Origin: Paracoccus sp. SMMA_5_TC
GTDB lineage: Bacteria > Pseudomonadota > Alphaproteobacteria > Rhodobacterales > Rhodobacteraceae
Assembly (NCBI RefSeq): GCF_009696685.2
Contig: NZ_CP102355.1
Span: 1,455,001 to 1,519,000 of the forward strand
Reading direction: 5' to 3'
DNA length: 64,000 nucleotides
Below, in pieces: positions 8,622 through 16,227 of this stretch. Every line of letters starts with the position of its first letter. Position 1 is the first letter of the stretch. The notes beneath the pieces were generated by a model that saw only the letters and a list, made by a program, of their open reading frames with translations, was not told the origin of the DNA and ran no database searches. The position numbers and the translations under genes were made by a program.

Positions 8622-8954
8622 CTACGCCTCCCTCTGTGCGGTGCGGCGGGCGGAACGAGCCTCGAACCGCGCAATCACGGTCGGAAACTCATCGCGATAG
8701 CGCAGCATTTCCTCGCGCTCATTGGACCATTCTTCGGACAGGTTGATGCCCTCGTCCCAGCATAGATCCTGATCCCGGTGCATGCGGGCGCTAAGCGCGG
8801 CGCAATCCAGGTGCGATTTCCATGACCACATATCGCCGCCGTCTTTCAGAAACGCGCGATGGTATTGCTCACCGGGGAAAATATCACACCCGCAATGGTC
8901 GCAGGTGTGAGCCTTCCGGGCGATGGACTTGCTTTCGGACAGGACTTCCATCAC
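8622..8954 (-). CDS. hypothetical phage protein with a CxxC zinc-binding motif
   Basis: 110 residues. AHTCDHCGCDIFPGEQYHR near residue 15, plus HLDCAAL about 30 residues later, suggests a small zinc-binding fold. The remainder is highly charged and helical. Its start overlaps the preceding gene's stop and its stop abuts the excisionase start, so it belongs to the leftward operon. Function is unknown. Confidence 0.6.
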   Translation of the reverse strand: MMEVLSESKSIARKAHTCDHCGCDIFPGEQYHRAFLKDGGDMWSWKSHLDCAALSARMHRDQDLCWDEGINLSEEWSNEREEMLRYRDEFPTVIARFEARSARRTAQREA

Positions 8955-9301
8955 CCCTTCTCCCCCGTGCTGGACAGGGCGGCGCGGGCTCGGCGCAAAT
9001 CTCCAACCGTCAAATATGGCGCACGATTAGCCCTGAGCATCGGGCGGAACACATCACAGTCTGCCTCGTCAGTCCCTATGTCATGCTCCGCAACATCTGC
9101 AAACGGTGACAGCGCCTCCCGCAGCCTCTGATTCTCGGTCTCCATCGCCTCGACCAGATCGGCTCGGATGTATTCAGGGGCCGCGCCATGGAGGCGGTGG
9201 GTGAACGGCCCATCTTGCGCGGTAATAGGGCTATTGCCGCTCATGTATACGGTGCAGTTGCGTTCCGGGACCGCCCATATGCGTTCTGGTGCGTCAGTCA
9301 T
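8951..9301 (-). CDS. Ea22-like small phage protein, coiled coil (paralogue 1)
   Basis: About 116 residues starting MTDAPERIWAVPE; an in-frame start 16 codons upstream lies inside the neighbouring gene. A central leucine-zipper segment ETENQRLREAL is followed by a C-terminal RRARAALSS. The same two elements recur in the next two genes upstream. Function is unknown. Confidence 0.55.
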   Translation of the reverse strand: MTDAPERIWAVPERNCTVYMSGNSPITAQDGPFTHRLHGAAPEYIRADLVEAMETENQRLREALSPFADVAEHDIGTDEADCDVFRPMLRANRAPYLTVGDLRRARAALSSTGEKG

Positions 9302-9548
9302 GGCTGGCCTCCGTGCTGCGCAGCACGGCGCGGACTTCCGCGAACTCACATCGGCCAGTAGAGGCGATCTTTTCCAGCACCCCGCGCAGCCGCTGGTTTT
9401 CAGCCTCCAGTTTAGCGACCGCTGCCATAACCTGATTGGGTGTCAATGAATCCTCGCAGGGGCATTCGGGCCAATCTTCCCAGAAACAATCTTCTCCATA
9501 ACCAGCCGAAATCCACTGTTCACATACGCGCTTTACAGCATCAGTCAT
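9294..9548 (-). CDS. Ea22-like small phage protein, coiled coil (paralogue 2)
   Basis: 84 residues: an acidic, Trp/Cys-rich N-terminus (DCFWEDWPECPCED), then the heptad segment KLEAENQRLRGVLEKI and a C-terminus RAVLRSTEASHD. It overlaps both neighbours by 8 bases. It shares the ENQRLR zipper with the adjacent paralogues, so these proteins could form homo- or heterodimers; that is an inference. Confidence 0.5.
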   Translation of the reverse strand: MTDAVKRVCEQWISAGYGEDCFWEDWPECPCEDSLTPNQVMAAVAKLEAENQRLRGVLEKIASTGRCEFAEVRAVLRSTEASHD

Positions 9549-9753
9549 GGCTGACCTCCCCGCTGGACAGGGCGACGCGGGCTTGCGTTAACGCACGGTC
9601 CACACCGTCAATTGCCTTGTGCCATCCCTCAAGCCCGTTGCCGTGATGGTGGGCGAAAACGAGGCTGTCGGCGCGGACTGTCAGAAGTTCCAACGCCTCC
9701 CGCAGCCTCTGGTTTTCCTCGGCCAGCGCGGTGATGAGGGTTTTCGCATCCAT
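9541..9753 (-). CDS. Ea22-like small phage protein, coiled coil (paralogue 3)
   Basis: 70 residues beginning with the zipper itself (LITALAEENQRLREALELL) and ending RVALSSGEVSHD. This is the third member of the tandem family. Its DNA is recognisably repeated in the other two at the zipper region, indicating duplication. Confidence 0.5.
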   Translation of the reverse strand: MDAKTLITALAEENQRLREALELLTVRADSLVFAHHHGNGLEGWHKAIDGVDRALTQARVALSSGEVSHD

Positions 9754-9947
9754 CAGATCAGCCCCCTCTCAAGAGCCAGCCATTCCGGCAGCGTGACGGT
9801 CATGATCCCGGCAATTCCGGTTTCGCTCAGTTCGATCTGGGACTTCGGAAGCCAGACGCCGTTATCAGGCACGTCCGGCGTCACCATCACCGCCTTGTCG
9901 GTTTCGTGCAGCACCTGCACATCAAGGTCGATCACGTTGCTACGCAT
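9753..9947 (-). CDS. hypothetical phage protein
   Basis: 64 residues, beta-rich (VIDLDVQVLHETDKAVMVTP, GVWLPKSQIE) with a terminal amphipathic helix LPEWLALERGLI. The VWLPKSQIE type of segment recurs in many small phage proteins, but no function is known. It is embedded in the overlapping leftward operon. Confidence 0.5.
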   Translation of the reverse strand: MRSNVIDLDVQVLHETDKAVMVTPDVPDNGVWLPKSQIELSETGIAGIMTVTLPEWLALERGLI

Positions 9948-10185
9948 CGCAGCCTCCTTCGGCTTCGGGGGTGGTGGGATAGAGCGTGGCCTTCACGCTG
10001 GCGATCCAGCCCTCAATCTCGCGGATCGCCTCGACGGCGTGAGCGTCCTCTGGCGCGTCGGACAGGCGGTCAGGATCGCCCACGATGCGGATGCTGTTGC
10101 GCAGCGCCTCGGCCTCGGCGGCGAGCAGGTCGCAGGCTTCGCGCAGAAGATATCTGGCTTCGTTCAGAGACGAAAGGTCACTCAT
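9940..10185 (-). CDS. hypothetical phage protein, helical
   Basis: 81 residues from the second ATG (MSDLSSLNEA), predicted almost wholly helical (YLLREACDLLAAEAEAL, AIREIEGWIASVKATL). It overlaps both neighbours by 8 bases. No family is recognised. Confidence 0.45.
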   Translation of the reverse strand: MSDLSSLNEARYLLREACDLLAAEAEALRNSIRIVGDPDRLSDAPEDAHAVEAIREIEGWIASVKATLYPTTPEAEGGCDA

Positions 10186-10831
10186 CGCCGCCAACTTTCA
10201 TCATTGAAATAATATTCCGCGCGCCGCTCTCGCCGCTTGCGAGATACGGCATCAATAATCCCACAAGGGGGCGGTCTTTGAAAAAGATTCGTATTGGACT
10301 TCCGGGGGCGGAAGCATCAATCTCGACGATATCGCCGTCGCATAGGCGCAGAAGCCTTTGGGTGTCGATGTAACCTTCGGCGCGGGAAAGCGCCTCATAT
10401 TGCGGGTCTACAAAGCACTTTCGCCAGTTCGGAAACTTGTCTGCACAACCAAGGTCATCGGCGATGGCCATGGTCTGGACTATGTCACGCCGCATTATGC
10501 GAGCGACGGCGGCGGCCTCGGGGTTGACGGAAAAGCAAAGTCTTGCACCCACATAGCTGGGCGGCTGCCTCTCGCAGCAGTCGAAATCGCACAATCCGGG
10601 TTCCAATGGGGGGCTCTCCGGCAATAGCAGATCCACAACGGCACGTCTTGGGGCGCTGGCGCTTTCGTCCATGGCCGCTAAGATCATGCGCCCATCGGTC
10701 GCAACCAGCCAAGCTCCGCCACCGTCGATTGGGTCAATGAGCACGCCGCCTAGATAATGCCAGACATCTTCGCGAGACACCGCGCGCCGCACCGCCATGA
10801 ACAGGTCGGCATCAAATTCAAAGTCATTCAT
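10178..10831 (-). CDS. sliding-clamp-like phage protein
   Basis: 217 residues starting MNDFEFDADLFMAVRR. The segment WHYLGGVLIDPIDGGGAWLV followed by ATDGRMILAAMDE resembles the first domain of DnaN-type sliding clamps (strand, turn, ATDGHRL). A later DTQRLLRLCDGDIVEID and SPIRIFF are compatible with a second clamp-like domain. It is shorter than cellular DnaN (about 370), so it could be a two-domain clamp or a clamp decoy; this is inferred from motif resemblance only. An upstream open stretch to 11107 is Arg-rich shadow. Confidence 0.5.
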   Translation of the reverse strand: MNDFEFDADLFMAVRRAVSREDVWHYLGGVLIDPIDGGGAWLVATDGRMILAAMDESASAPRRAVVDLLLPESPPLEPGLCDFDCCERQPPSYVGARLCFSVNPEAAAVARIMRRDIVQTMAIADDLGCADKFPNWRKCFVDPQYEALSRAEGYIDTQRLLRLCDGDIVEIDASAPGSPIRIFFKDRPLVGLLMPYLASGESGARNIISMMKVGGDE

Positions 10832-11171
10832 CGCCGACCCCCTGCGCCGTCGTGCGCCCTGCGTGAAGCGCCGCCAGCGCGGCGCGGATCTGCGGCTGTG
10901 CATCAGCCTCGGCCGCCCACTCGTGGGTGATGCCGACACCGCCGGGCAGGCAGACCCGCAACATCGCGCCGCCGCCCATCTCGACGCCAACCGCCGCAGC
11001 ATGGCCCCATCGGATGCCGTCAAGGATCGCGCCGTTAACCATGTCCTCTGCCCGATCCCCGGCCAGGTCGTCGCCAACCTCGGCCAGCAGATCGGCGGCG
11101 GCGTCAACGTCCAGGTCGCGGATGCCGCGCAGGACTGCCGTGATGTGGTGTTTCAGTTCGTCTTTATTCAT
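10824..11171 (-). CDS. hypothetical phage protein
   Basis: 115 residues from MNKDELKHHITAVL. An N-terminal acidic helical part (DLDVDAAADLLAEVGDDLAG) is followed by a Gly-rich beta part (MGGGAMLRVCLPGGVGITHEW). It overlaps both neighbours by 8 bases in the operon. Not recognised. Confidence 0.45.
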   Translation of the reverse strand: MNKDELKHHITAVLRGIRDLDVDAAADLLAEVGDDLAGDRAEDMVNGAILDGIRWGHAAAVGVEMGGGAMLRVCLPGGVGITHEWAAEADAQPQIRAALAALHAGRTTAQGVGDE

Positions 11172-11382
11172 CGCCGTCACCCTCAACTATCCATTCGCGG
11201 TGGCTGTGCAGCACGGGCTTCTGCCCCTCATAGATCAGGTGGATTGTCTCGCTGCGCGTGTAAGGCTGGTCAATGCAGCGGCAGGTTCCGCTGACGATGA
11301 CCCCGACCGGATGCCGACCCGCCGCATCGCGGGGGAACGTGGCCAGATATTCCTGATGGCGCGCGCGTTCTTCATCCGTCAT
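11164..11382 (-). CDS. hypothetical phage protein
   Basis: 72 residues from an ATG whose ATGA overlaps the stop of the gapR-like gene. It contains GVIVSGTCRCIDQPYTRSET and ends HREWIVEGDGDE. No family is recognised. Confidence 0.45.
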   Translation of the reverse strand: MTDEERARHQEYLATFPRDAAGRHPVGVIVSGTCRCIDQPYTRSETIHLIYEGQKPVLHSHREWIVEGDGDE

Positions 11383-11639
11383 CACACCATCCCCAGCGCG
11401 GCGAGATACAGCGCCATGATAGCGTCCTCCTCGGCCACCTCGTCCCTGTTGCGCTTGCGCAGGGCGACCACCTTGCGCATCACCTTGGTGTCGTAGCCGC
11501 GGGCCTTGGCCTCGGCCATCAGTTCCTTCTGCTGGCCGGTCACATCCTTCTTTTCGGCTTCGAGCTGCTCATATTGCTCGATGAACTGCCGCAGTTCGGC
11601 GTTCGCGACGGCGGTCGGGGCGAAATCTTCGTTGGTCAT
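11382..11639 (-). CDS. gapR: GapR-like nucleoid-associated protein (DUF2312)
   Basis: 85 residues from MTNEDFAPTAVANAELRQFI. The body EQLEAEKKDVTGQQKELMAE, then AKARGYDTKVMRKVVALRKR, is the conserved DUF2312/GapR core. In Caulobacter GapR tetramers clamp overtwisted DNA ahead of forks and polymerases and stimulate topoisomerases. A phage copy probably acts on phage DNA during replication or competes with the host protein. The start overlaps the stop of the methyltransferase-like gene. Confidence 0.85.
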   Translation of the reverse strand: MTNEDFAPTAVANAELRQFIEQYEQLEAEKKDVTGQQKELMAEAKARGYDTKVMRKVVALRKRNRDEVAEEDAIMALYLAALGMV

Positions 11640-12295
11640 GCTGTCCTCATGTGGTGTTTCATGGCGTAATCGCCCCATTGTTCAGCGCAGGCAGTGGCGA
11701 TGCCGGGGAATGTCCGGCTGCGAACCTGCCAGCGGTCCGGGCCGGGGCTGGCGCGGTGGATGGCCGACCATTCGGCATGACGCGCTGGTTCCTCGCGCTT
11801 GCGGGGCGGCACCAGCTTGCGGGTTGCGATCAGCGGCGGCAGCCCGCGCAGATAGAAGCCTGTAGCCTTGAACGCAGGATCCCCGAACCACCACGGCTGC
11901 ACGATTTGCGGCTTTGGCAGGTCAGCAGGAAGGCGCGCGCGGCCGTGCCTGTGCATCACCGGGTTTTCGATGGCGACACGCGGGATCGTGGCCTGCCAGC
12001 AAGCGGTGAACAGGGCGGCTGCCTCATCCAGTTCCGCCCACATTTCCGCGAGAGTCCGCCCCCGTGGCGGCGCGTGCAGCCACCTGACGCCGCTGTTGCA
12101 CAGCCTGGTGCATGGCGGGTGCATCACTGCCAGCATATCCCAGCCGTCGCCTAGAATGTCGCGAATATCGCAGCGGATGTGCCGATTAGACCCATCTTCG
12201 GCGGGCAGAAGATCGCATGACCAAACGTCATGCCCGCGCGCGGCGAACGCGCGCCGCATCACCCCGGAAGTCTCGCAGCCGATCAGGATTCGCAC
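11636..12295 (-). CDS. phage DNA cytosine methyltransferase-like protein
   Basis: 219 residues from a GTG. SAM-binding-like ILIGCETSGVMRRAF opens the protein, VWSCDLLPAEDG is an acidic strand end, HPPCTRLCNSGVRWL gives the Pro-Cys catalytic dipeptide of C5-methyltransferases, and IENPV matches the ENP/ENV motif. The target-recognition domain is short. Most likely a solitary phage C5-MTase used to evade restriction; activity on DNA is inferred. Confidence 0.6.
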   Translation of the reverse strand: MRILIGCETSGVMRRAFAARGHDVWSCDLLPAEDGSNRHIRCDIRDILGDGWDMLAVMHPPCTRLCNSGVRWLHAPPRGRTLAEMWAELDEAAALFTACWQATIPRVAIENPVMHRHGRARLPADLPKPQIVQPWWFGDPAFKATGFYLRGLPPLIATRKLVPPRKREEPARHAEWSAIHRASPGPDRWQVRSRTFPGIATACAEQWGDYAMKHHMRTA

Positions 12296-12471
12296 GGCAT
12301 CACCTCACTGTCCTGCGGCATCTCGCCCTCATGCGTCGGCAGGTAGCCGGTGCCGCGCAGCCATTCCCATTCGGCGTCCGATCCCAAGTGCTCGACCCAT
12401 TGACCTTCGCCACGTGTCTGACCAGGGCCGGGCATCCTGACCCAGCGCAGGGGGGTAACTTCGTTGCTCAT
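12283..12471 (-). CDS. hypothetical phage protein
   Basis: 62 residues from an ATG with GAGGAG 5 bases upstream. Trp- and Glu-rich (WVEHLGSDAEWEWLRGTGYL). Its end overlaps the start of the methyltransferase-like gene by 13 bases. Function is unknown. Confidence 0.5.
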   Translation of the reverse strand: MSNEVTPLRWVRMPGPGQTRGEGQWVEHLGSDAEWEWLRGTGYLPTHEGEMPQDSEVMPCES

Positions 12472-12473
12472 GC

Positions 12474-12740
12474 TCACTCCTCGCTGTCAAAAAAGCCCGG
12501 ACGGATCGGGTATTTGACCCGTCCGGGCAGGTGGCCGCGCGCAGCGATCAACGCGCGGCTGGCAGAGGCGACGGAGGCGTCCATCTCGCCAATGTGAATC
12601 TGGTGGCAGTGCTGGCACCGATAGGCGTGCACCGCGCTTTCATGCTTCTGGCGCATCATCTTCGCCCGGCGCTTGGCGCGCTGCATCGTGTCAAAGATCA
12701 TCTTGCCGGTGGCCTCGCAGCGAGGCGGCTTATCCTTCAT
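12474..12740 (-). CDS. small phage zinc-ribbon protein
   Basis: 88 residues from MKDKPPRCEATGKMIFDTM with AGGGG upstream. An upstream start at 12842 would overlap the ninB stop as ATGA and add 34 residues. CEATGK at the N-terminus and YRCQHCHQIHIG in the middle form a split zinc ribbon, with a strongly basic stretch AKRRAKMMRQKH between. Nucleic-acid binding is a reasonable inference. Confidence 0.5.
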   Translation of the reverse strand: MKDKPPRCEATGKMIFDTMQRAKRRAKMMRQKHESAVHAYRCQHCHQIHIGEMDASVASASRALIAARGHLPGRVKYPIRPGFFDSEE

Positions 12741-12838
12741 TTCGGAACCCCTAACTTTCTGGTGAAAGAAAAAAGGCACGTTCTTTCGTCCGATGCGCGG
12801 CGAGCCTTCGTGATGGACCTCGACCGGGCAGAGGAATG

Positions 12839-13231
12839 TCATGCGAAACCGCTCCTCTCCGTTTCGGCCCACTGCACAGCGTGGCGCGAGCCGTATTCAT
12901 AGATGACTTCGATCAGATCGCGCATTTGCTGCACGCTCAGGTGCGAGGACCGATATCCGACCGGGAACGGGCCGCTTCCGTCCAGCCCTTCGGCGAACTG
13001 GCACTGATGACCAGACGAGTGCATGAACGCGGCTTTCCATGTGTCAGGCACCCAAAGCCGCCCCTCTGGCTTGGCCTGCGCCACGTCGCGCAGCATGGCC
13101 CACATCTTCTTGTTTTGCGGCGGCGTCCGGGTCGGCGCGAGGATCGAGACGGTCGAGAACTGCGGTGCCTGCCGGATCGCTTCGGCGGCATAGGCGCGCT
13201 GACTGTCACCAAGCAGGTAGATCACCGGCAT
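12839..13231 (-). CDS. ninB: NinB-type phage recombination protein
   Basis: 130 residues. TRTPPQNKKMWAMLRDVA, then DTWKAAFMHSSG, LDGSGPFPVGYRSSHLSVQQ and MRDLIEVIYEYGSRHAVQW match the NinB layout of lambdoid phages. NinB is a single-stranded DNA-binding recombination mediator that can replace RecFOR functions. The N-terminal 30 residues (MPVIYLLGDSQRAYAAEAIR) differ from lambda. It sits two genes from the SSB-like protein, as expected of a recombination module. Confidence 0.72.
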   Translation of the reverse strand: MPVIYLLGDSQRAYAAEAIRQAPQFSTVSILAPTRTPPQNKKMWAMLRDVAQAKPEGRLWVPDTWKAAFMHSSGHQCQFAEGLDGSGPFPVGYRSSHLSVQQMRDLIEVIYEYGSRHAVQWAETERSGFA

Positions 13232-13437
13232 CAGCCAGACTCCTGCCGCATGGATTCCAGCACAGGGCGCAGGTAATGGCGGGCGTGCTCAATAGCCTCG
13301 TCGCTGGCCTGAAATCCAAGGATGTGCATGGCAGCGGCGTCAAGCAGCAGGTCGTCGCCGCGTGTCCAGCCGCCTTCCTGGACGGCTTGGATGGCGGCGC
13401 GGCAGACTGTTTCGGGGATTGGGCGAATGGCGGTCAT
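13231..13437 (-). CDS. hypothetical phage protein
   Basis: 68 residues from an ATG overlapping the stop of the SSB-like gene, and overlapping the start of ninB by one base. Helical, with WTRGDDLLLDAAAMHILG and EHARHYLRPVLESM. No family is recognised; it lies inside the recombination module. Confidence 0.45.
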   Translation of the reverse strand: MTAIRPIPETVCRAAIQAVQEGGWTRGDDLLLDAAAMHILGFQASDEAIEHARHYLRPVLESMRQESG

Positions 13438-14153
13438 CACAGCACACAGGGAGCAAAGGGAATTTCGTCCGAGAAACCGTCGCTGTAGCCGCCAGCGCCG
13501 CCAGATTGAGCGCCGTTCGATTGCCGGGGCTGTTGGCCTCCCTGTTGGTCATCATCTGCCTGATAGCGCATGATGCCGCGATGGATCAGCTCAGCCCCCT
13601 CCGGGGTTCCTGCGATCTGCGCCTTGATGCGCTTCGGAAGCTTGTCGAAAACGCCTTGCTCAAAGCTATCAAGATCGAAGAAGATCAGCTCGCCTTCCGC
13701 CTTCGGCCATGCTTCAGGCTTTCCGGGATAGCGCATGATCGAAGTCATGTTCGCATAGGTCCGACCATTCGCGCCTTGTTCGTGCATGATTTGCGCGTAG
13801 CACGGCACCCCGAGAAGCTTCTTGATATGGAAGCCGTTAGGGGGGCCGGAAAAATCTTCCGGCTTGAACGGAGAGCCGCGCCAGTTTTCCAGCGTCTTGC
13901 GAAGATTTGATTTCTCGTGAAACGACCACGTGAACCGCTCACTGTGGAGCGTGGGCACGTCCTTTCCGTCGATCTCCATGCGCACTGCGGGGATTTCCCA
14001 CGAGATCAGGATTTTGCGGAGGAATCTGGCCTGCCCCTGAAATTCGGTTTGGTGGGTGCCGAGGTCGACCACCCGGCAGCAAACCATTTCGTGTTGACCT
14101 TCTGGCGTCGGTTTGAAATCGACACCTTTGCTTTCTTCGATGAATCCAACCAT
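13437..14153 (-). CDS. phage single-stranded DNA-binding-like protein
   Basis: 238 residues; AGGAGA lies 6 bases before the ATG. The body carries EMVCCRVVDLGTHQTEFQG, ILISWEIP, RFTWSFHEKSNLRKTLENW and VPCYAQIMHEQGANGRTYAN, which follow an OB-fold-like protein class common next to phage recombinases. The C-terminus is a Gln/Gly/Ser-rich linker ending in the acidic-hydrophobic DEIPFAP, like SSB tails that recruit partner proteins. Assigned by architecture, not by a proven homologue. Confidence 0.55.
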   Translation of the reverse strand: MVGFIEESKGVDFKPTPEGQHEMVCCRVVDLGTHQTEFQGQARFLRKILISWEIPAVRMEIDGKDVPTLHSERFTWSFHEKSNLRKTLENWRGSPFKPEDFSGPPNGFHIKKLLGVPCYAQIMHEQGANGRTYANMTSIMRYPGKPEAWPKAEGELIFFDLDSFEQGVFDKLPKRIKAQIAGTPEGAELIHRGIMRYQADDDQQGGQQPRQSNGAQSGGAGGYSDGFSDEIPFAPCVL

Positions 14154-14171
14154 CTCTATTCTCTCCTGTTT

Positions 14172-14381
14172 TCACTCAGCGGAAGTTGGGAAATTCTGTT
14201 GCTGCGCCCACGATGGCGGGCGGGATGCGCCTCTGCGGCTGGCGTAGGCGCGGATATTGTCAATGGCGCGGCGCACATCCTGGGCGGCGTATTTGTTCGC
14301 GATAGGCAGATGCCGGGTAGCCCGGTAGGAGCGCCAGCATCGTGCCAGTTCTGCGCGGCAGAGGCGTTCTAATGAAGTCAC
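14172..14381 (-). CDS. hypothetical phage protein, basic
   Basis: 69 residues from a GTG whose GTGA overlaps the preceding stop. Arg-rich and helical (CRAELARCWRSYRATRHLPI, YAAQDVRRAIDNIRAYASRR). No known family; nucleic-acid binding is possible from the charge. Confidence 0.4.
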   Translation of the reverse strand: MTSLERLCRAELARCWRSYRATRHLPIANKYAAQDVRRAIDNIRAYASRRGASRPPSWAQQQNFPTSAE

Positions 14382-14548
14382 TCCTCGTCCTCGATCATCT
14401 GGGCGCAGTGACGGCAGAGATTCGGGGCCTCTGCGTCCTGCCACACGGTTTCAGGGTCGCGTGTGGGATCGCCGAACGGGGCGCCGCATTCGCAGCAGTC
14501 CGTGAAAAAGTCCGGCGGCGGGGTCATTTCGAACGGGGACAGCATCAT
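14378..14548 (-). CDS. small phage zinc-ribbon protein
   Basis: 56 residues. Two CxxC pairs (DCCECGAPFGDP and NLCRHCAQMIEDE) make a simple zinc ribbon. The ATG overlaps the stop of the previous gene as ATGA. Function is unknown. Confidence 0.5.
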   Translation of the reverse strand: MMLSPFEMTPPPDFFTDCCECGAPFGDPTRDPETVWQDAEAPNLCRHCAQMIEDEE

Positions 14549-14898
14549 GCTGCATCCTCCTGTCTGATGATGACGAAGCTTTCGGCACCGGTCCCCATGC
14601 ACAGATTGCACTGGACCATTTCACCGGGTGATCCGATGAAGCCCTTGCCGCGGCAGAGGTGGCAGTGCCGGTCGTTGTGGTCCGCGATCTCTGCGAAGAT
14701 CGAGGGGCCGTTGATGCGGGCATACTCGGCTTTGACCTGGGCCTTGATCGCATCGATATGGTCCTGCTCGGCATTGAAGGCATCAATGTCGATGGGGTCA
14801 ACTTCACGGTCATCGCGCCATCCGGTCCATTCATCGTATCTGTCCGATTTGTAAACGTCGGGGTTATAGGCGTCTGGGTCGTAGGAACGGCTTGCCAT
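14545..14898 (-). CDS. hypothetical phage protein with DnaJ-like zinc finger repeats
   Basis: 117 residues. The N-terminal half is Asp/Tyr-rich (YDPDAYNPDVYKSDRYDEW). The C-terminal half has CHLCRGKGFIG and CNLCMGTGAE, two CxxCxGxG units like the DnaJ zinc-finger region. The start overlaps the preceding stop as TGATG. It may bind a protein client or nucleic acid; unproven. Confidence 0.55.
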   Translation of the reverse strand: MASRSYDPDAYNPDVYKSDRYDEWTGWRDDREVDPIDIDAFNAEQDHIDAIKAQVKAEYARINGPSIFAEIADHNDRHCHLCRGKGFIGSPGEMVQCNLCMGTGAESFVIIRQEDAA

Positions 14899-15101
14899 CA
14901 CCGCTCCCCCATGACAGCAGCGCAATCCGAGCGGTCATAGCCTGCGCAGGCGGCGGGATTGCTGGCGGCCTCTACGATGGCCTTGGCGGCCGGGATGGCG
15001 ATGAAAGCGATGATCGCAATCCATACAGCGACGGACCAAGCAAGGAGCGCGGACCAGACGAAGGCGCGCAGGCGGTAATCGGCGGGGCTGCGGTAGGTCA
15101 T
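14898..15101 (-). CDS. small membrane protein
   Basis: 67 residues with one long or two short hydrophobic segments (FVWSALLAWSVAVWIAIIAF and IAIPAAKAIVEAA). A C-terminal Cys pair is present (ACAGYDRSDCAA). Overlaps both neighbours. Early operon membrane proteins of this sort sometimes act in superinfection exclusion; there is no direct support here. Confidence 0.5.
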   Translation of the reverse strand: MTYRSPADYRLRAFVWSALLAWSVAVWIAIIAFIAIPAAKAIVEAASNPAACAGYDRSDCAAVMGER

Positions 15102-15289
15102 TGCCGGACCTCACACACCGGGCGCTCGGGAAGCGGGGCGGAAAGCGTGACGCCGCCCATGCTGATGAAGCAGTGCCGGATCGCGTCAACAACGTCCGGG
15201 TTGTCGAGGCAAAGACCGGCAATCAGGCCGGCGGGGTTCGCCATGGCCGGGGATGCCGACAGGGCGAGGATGGCGAGGGCGCGGATCAT
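15098..15289 (-). CDS. small exported protein
   Basis: 63 residues with a signal peptide, MIRALAILALSASPAMA, and cleavage predicted after AMA. The mature part has three cysteines (LCLDN, HCFIS, VCEVRQ). Overlaps both neighbours by 4 bases. No family is recognised. Confidence 0.5.
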   Translation of the reverse strand: MIRALAILALSASPAMANPAGLIAGLCLDNPDVVDAIRHCFISMGGVTLSAPLPERPVCEVRQ

Positions 15290-16227
15290 TGCACCACCTC
15301 GACCAGCTTCCCGCCCTCAGCGCGATACACGCCGTCTTTTTCCACCTTCCCGGTGCCGAAGCCGATGCAGTGCCCCTCGTCGTCGTATTCGGCGAGAGAG
15401 AGCCATGTTCCGGCAACGGCGGTGACGACCGTATCGTATCCGGCCGAGGCGACTACGGAACCGCTGCCGGACACATTGATCTGGGCGTAGTTGCCGCTGG
15501 ATCCGATCTTGGCGTAGTAGCCGCTGGATCCGATCTTGGCGTAGTTGCCGCTGGATCCGATCTGGGTGTAGTCGCCGCTGGATCCGATCTTGGCGTAGTT
15601 GCCGCTGGATCCGATCTGGGTGTAGTCGCCGCTGGATCCGATCTGGGTGTAGTCGCCGCTGGATCCGATCTTGGCGTAGTTGCCGCTGGATCCGATCTTG
15701 GCGTAGTAGCCGCTGGATCCGATCTTGGCGTAGTCGCCGCTGGATCCGATCTTGGCGGAGTAGCCGCTGGATCCGATCTGGGTGTAGTCGCCGCTGGATC
15801 CGATCTTGGCGTAGTTGCCGCTGGATCCGATCTTGGCGGAGTAGCCGCTGGATCCGATCTGGGTGTAGTCGCCGCTGGGATCGTCACCCATTACCTTCGT
15901 CGCGTCGATAACCCAAGCGACGGCGCGCTTGATGAAATCGGGCATTCGGATCTCGGCCTTGATGGTGATCTGCGCGGCGGCGATCTTATCGCCGTCCTTG
16001 TCCATGGCGCCGGAAAGCTCGACCTCAGCGTAGCGGGTCAGTGCGCCCTTTCCGTCCACGATGGGGTAGTAGCCCCAGACATCCAGCGGGTTCTCGCAGG
16101 CATGGAATCCGCCGGAGCAGGCAGCGACCTTCCCCTTGTGGGTGTAGGTGGCACCGATTTCGTATTGGAACCCCCGGCAAGTGAGGTCTGCGTTAAATGC
16201 TTTGTAGGCGGTGATGGTTTCGCTCAT
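15286..16227 (-). CDS. phage protein with 14 tandem 9-residue IGSSGxYxx repeats
   Basis: 313 residues. The N-terminal 100 residues contain TYKAF-type AYKAFNADLTCRGFQYEIG and GGFHACENPLDVWGYYPI, a domain I recall as DUF7666, often found in phages and prophages. Residues about 118-250 are 14 consecutive units of IGSSG plus NYAK, DYTQ, YSAK, YYAK or DYAK. The last about 60 residues are a capping region (TVVTAVAGTWLSLAEYDDEG). The regular Ile/Gly/Tyr spacing predicts a beta-solenoid resembling ice-nucleation repeats. Function is unknown; it sits in the early operon, not with the tail genes. Confidence 0.78.
   Translation of the reverse strand: MSETITAYKAFNADLTCRGFQYEIGATYTHKGKVAACSGGFHACENPLDVWGYYPIVDGKGALTRYAEVELSGAMDKDGDKIAAAQITIKAEIRMPDFIKRAVAWVIDATKVMGDDPSGDYTQIGSSGYSAKIGSSGNYAKIGSSGDYTQIGSSGYSAKIGSSGDYAKIGSSGYYAKIGSSGNYAKIGSSGDYTQIGSSGDYTQIGSSGNYAKIGSSGDYTQIGSSGNYAKIGSSGYYAKIGSSGNYAQINVSGSGSVVASAGYDTVVTAVAGTWLSLAEYDDEGHCIGFGTGKVEKDGVYRAEGGKLVEVVQ
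15490..15877. repeat. 27-bp tandem repeat array within the IGSSG protein gene
   Basis: Fourteen near-identical units built on GCCGCTGGATCCGATCT followed by tTGGCGTAG or gGGTGTAG. Each unit encodes exactly nine residues, and variation is confined to codons 6 to 9. Each contains a GGATCC site. Such an array can expand or contract by slippage without changing frame. Confidence 0.9.

Noticed and set aside
15490..15877. CRISPR-like regular repeats
   Set aside because: The 27-bp units are directly abutting with no spacers, are in frame with a gene and encode a regular peptide; this is a coding minisatellite.
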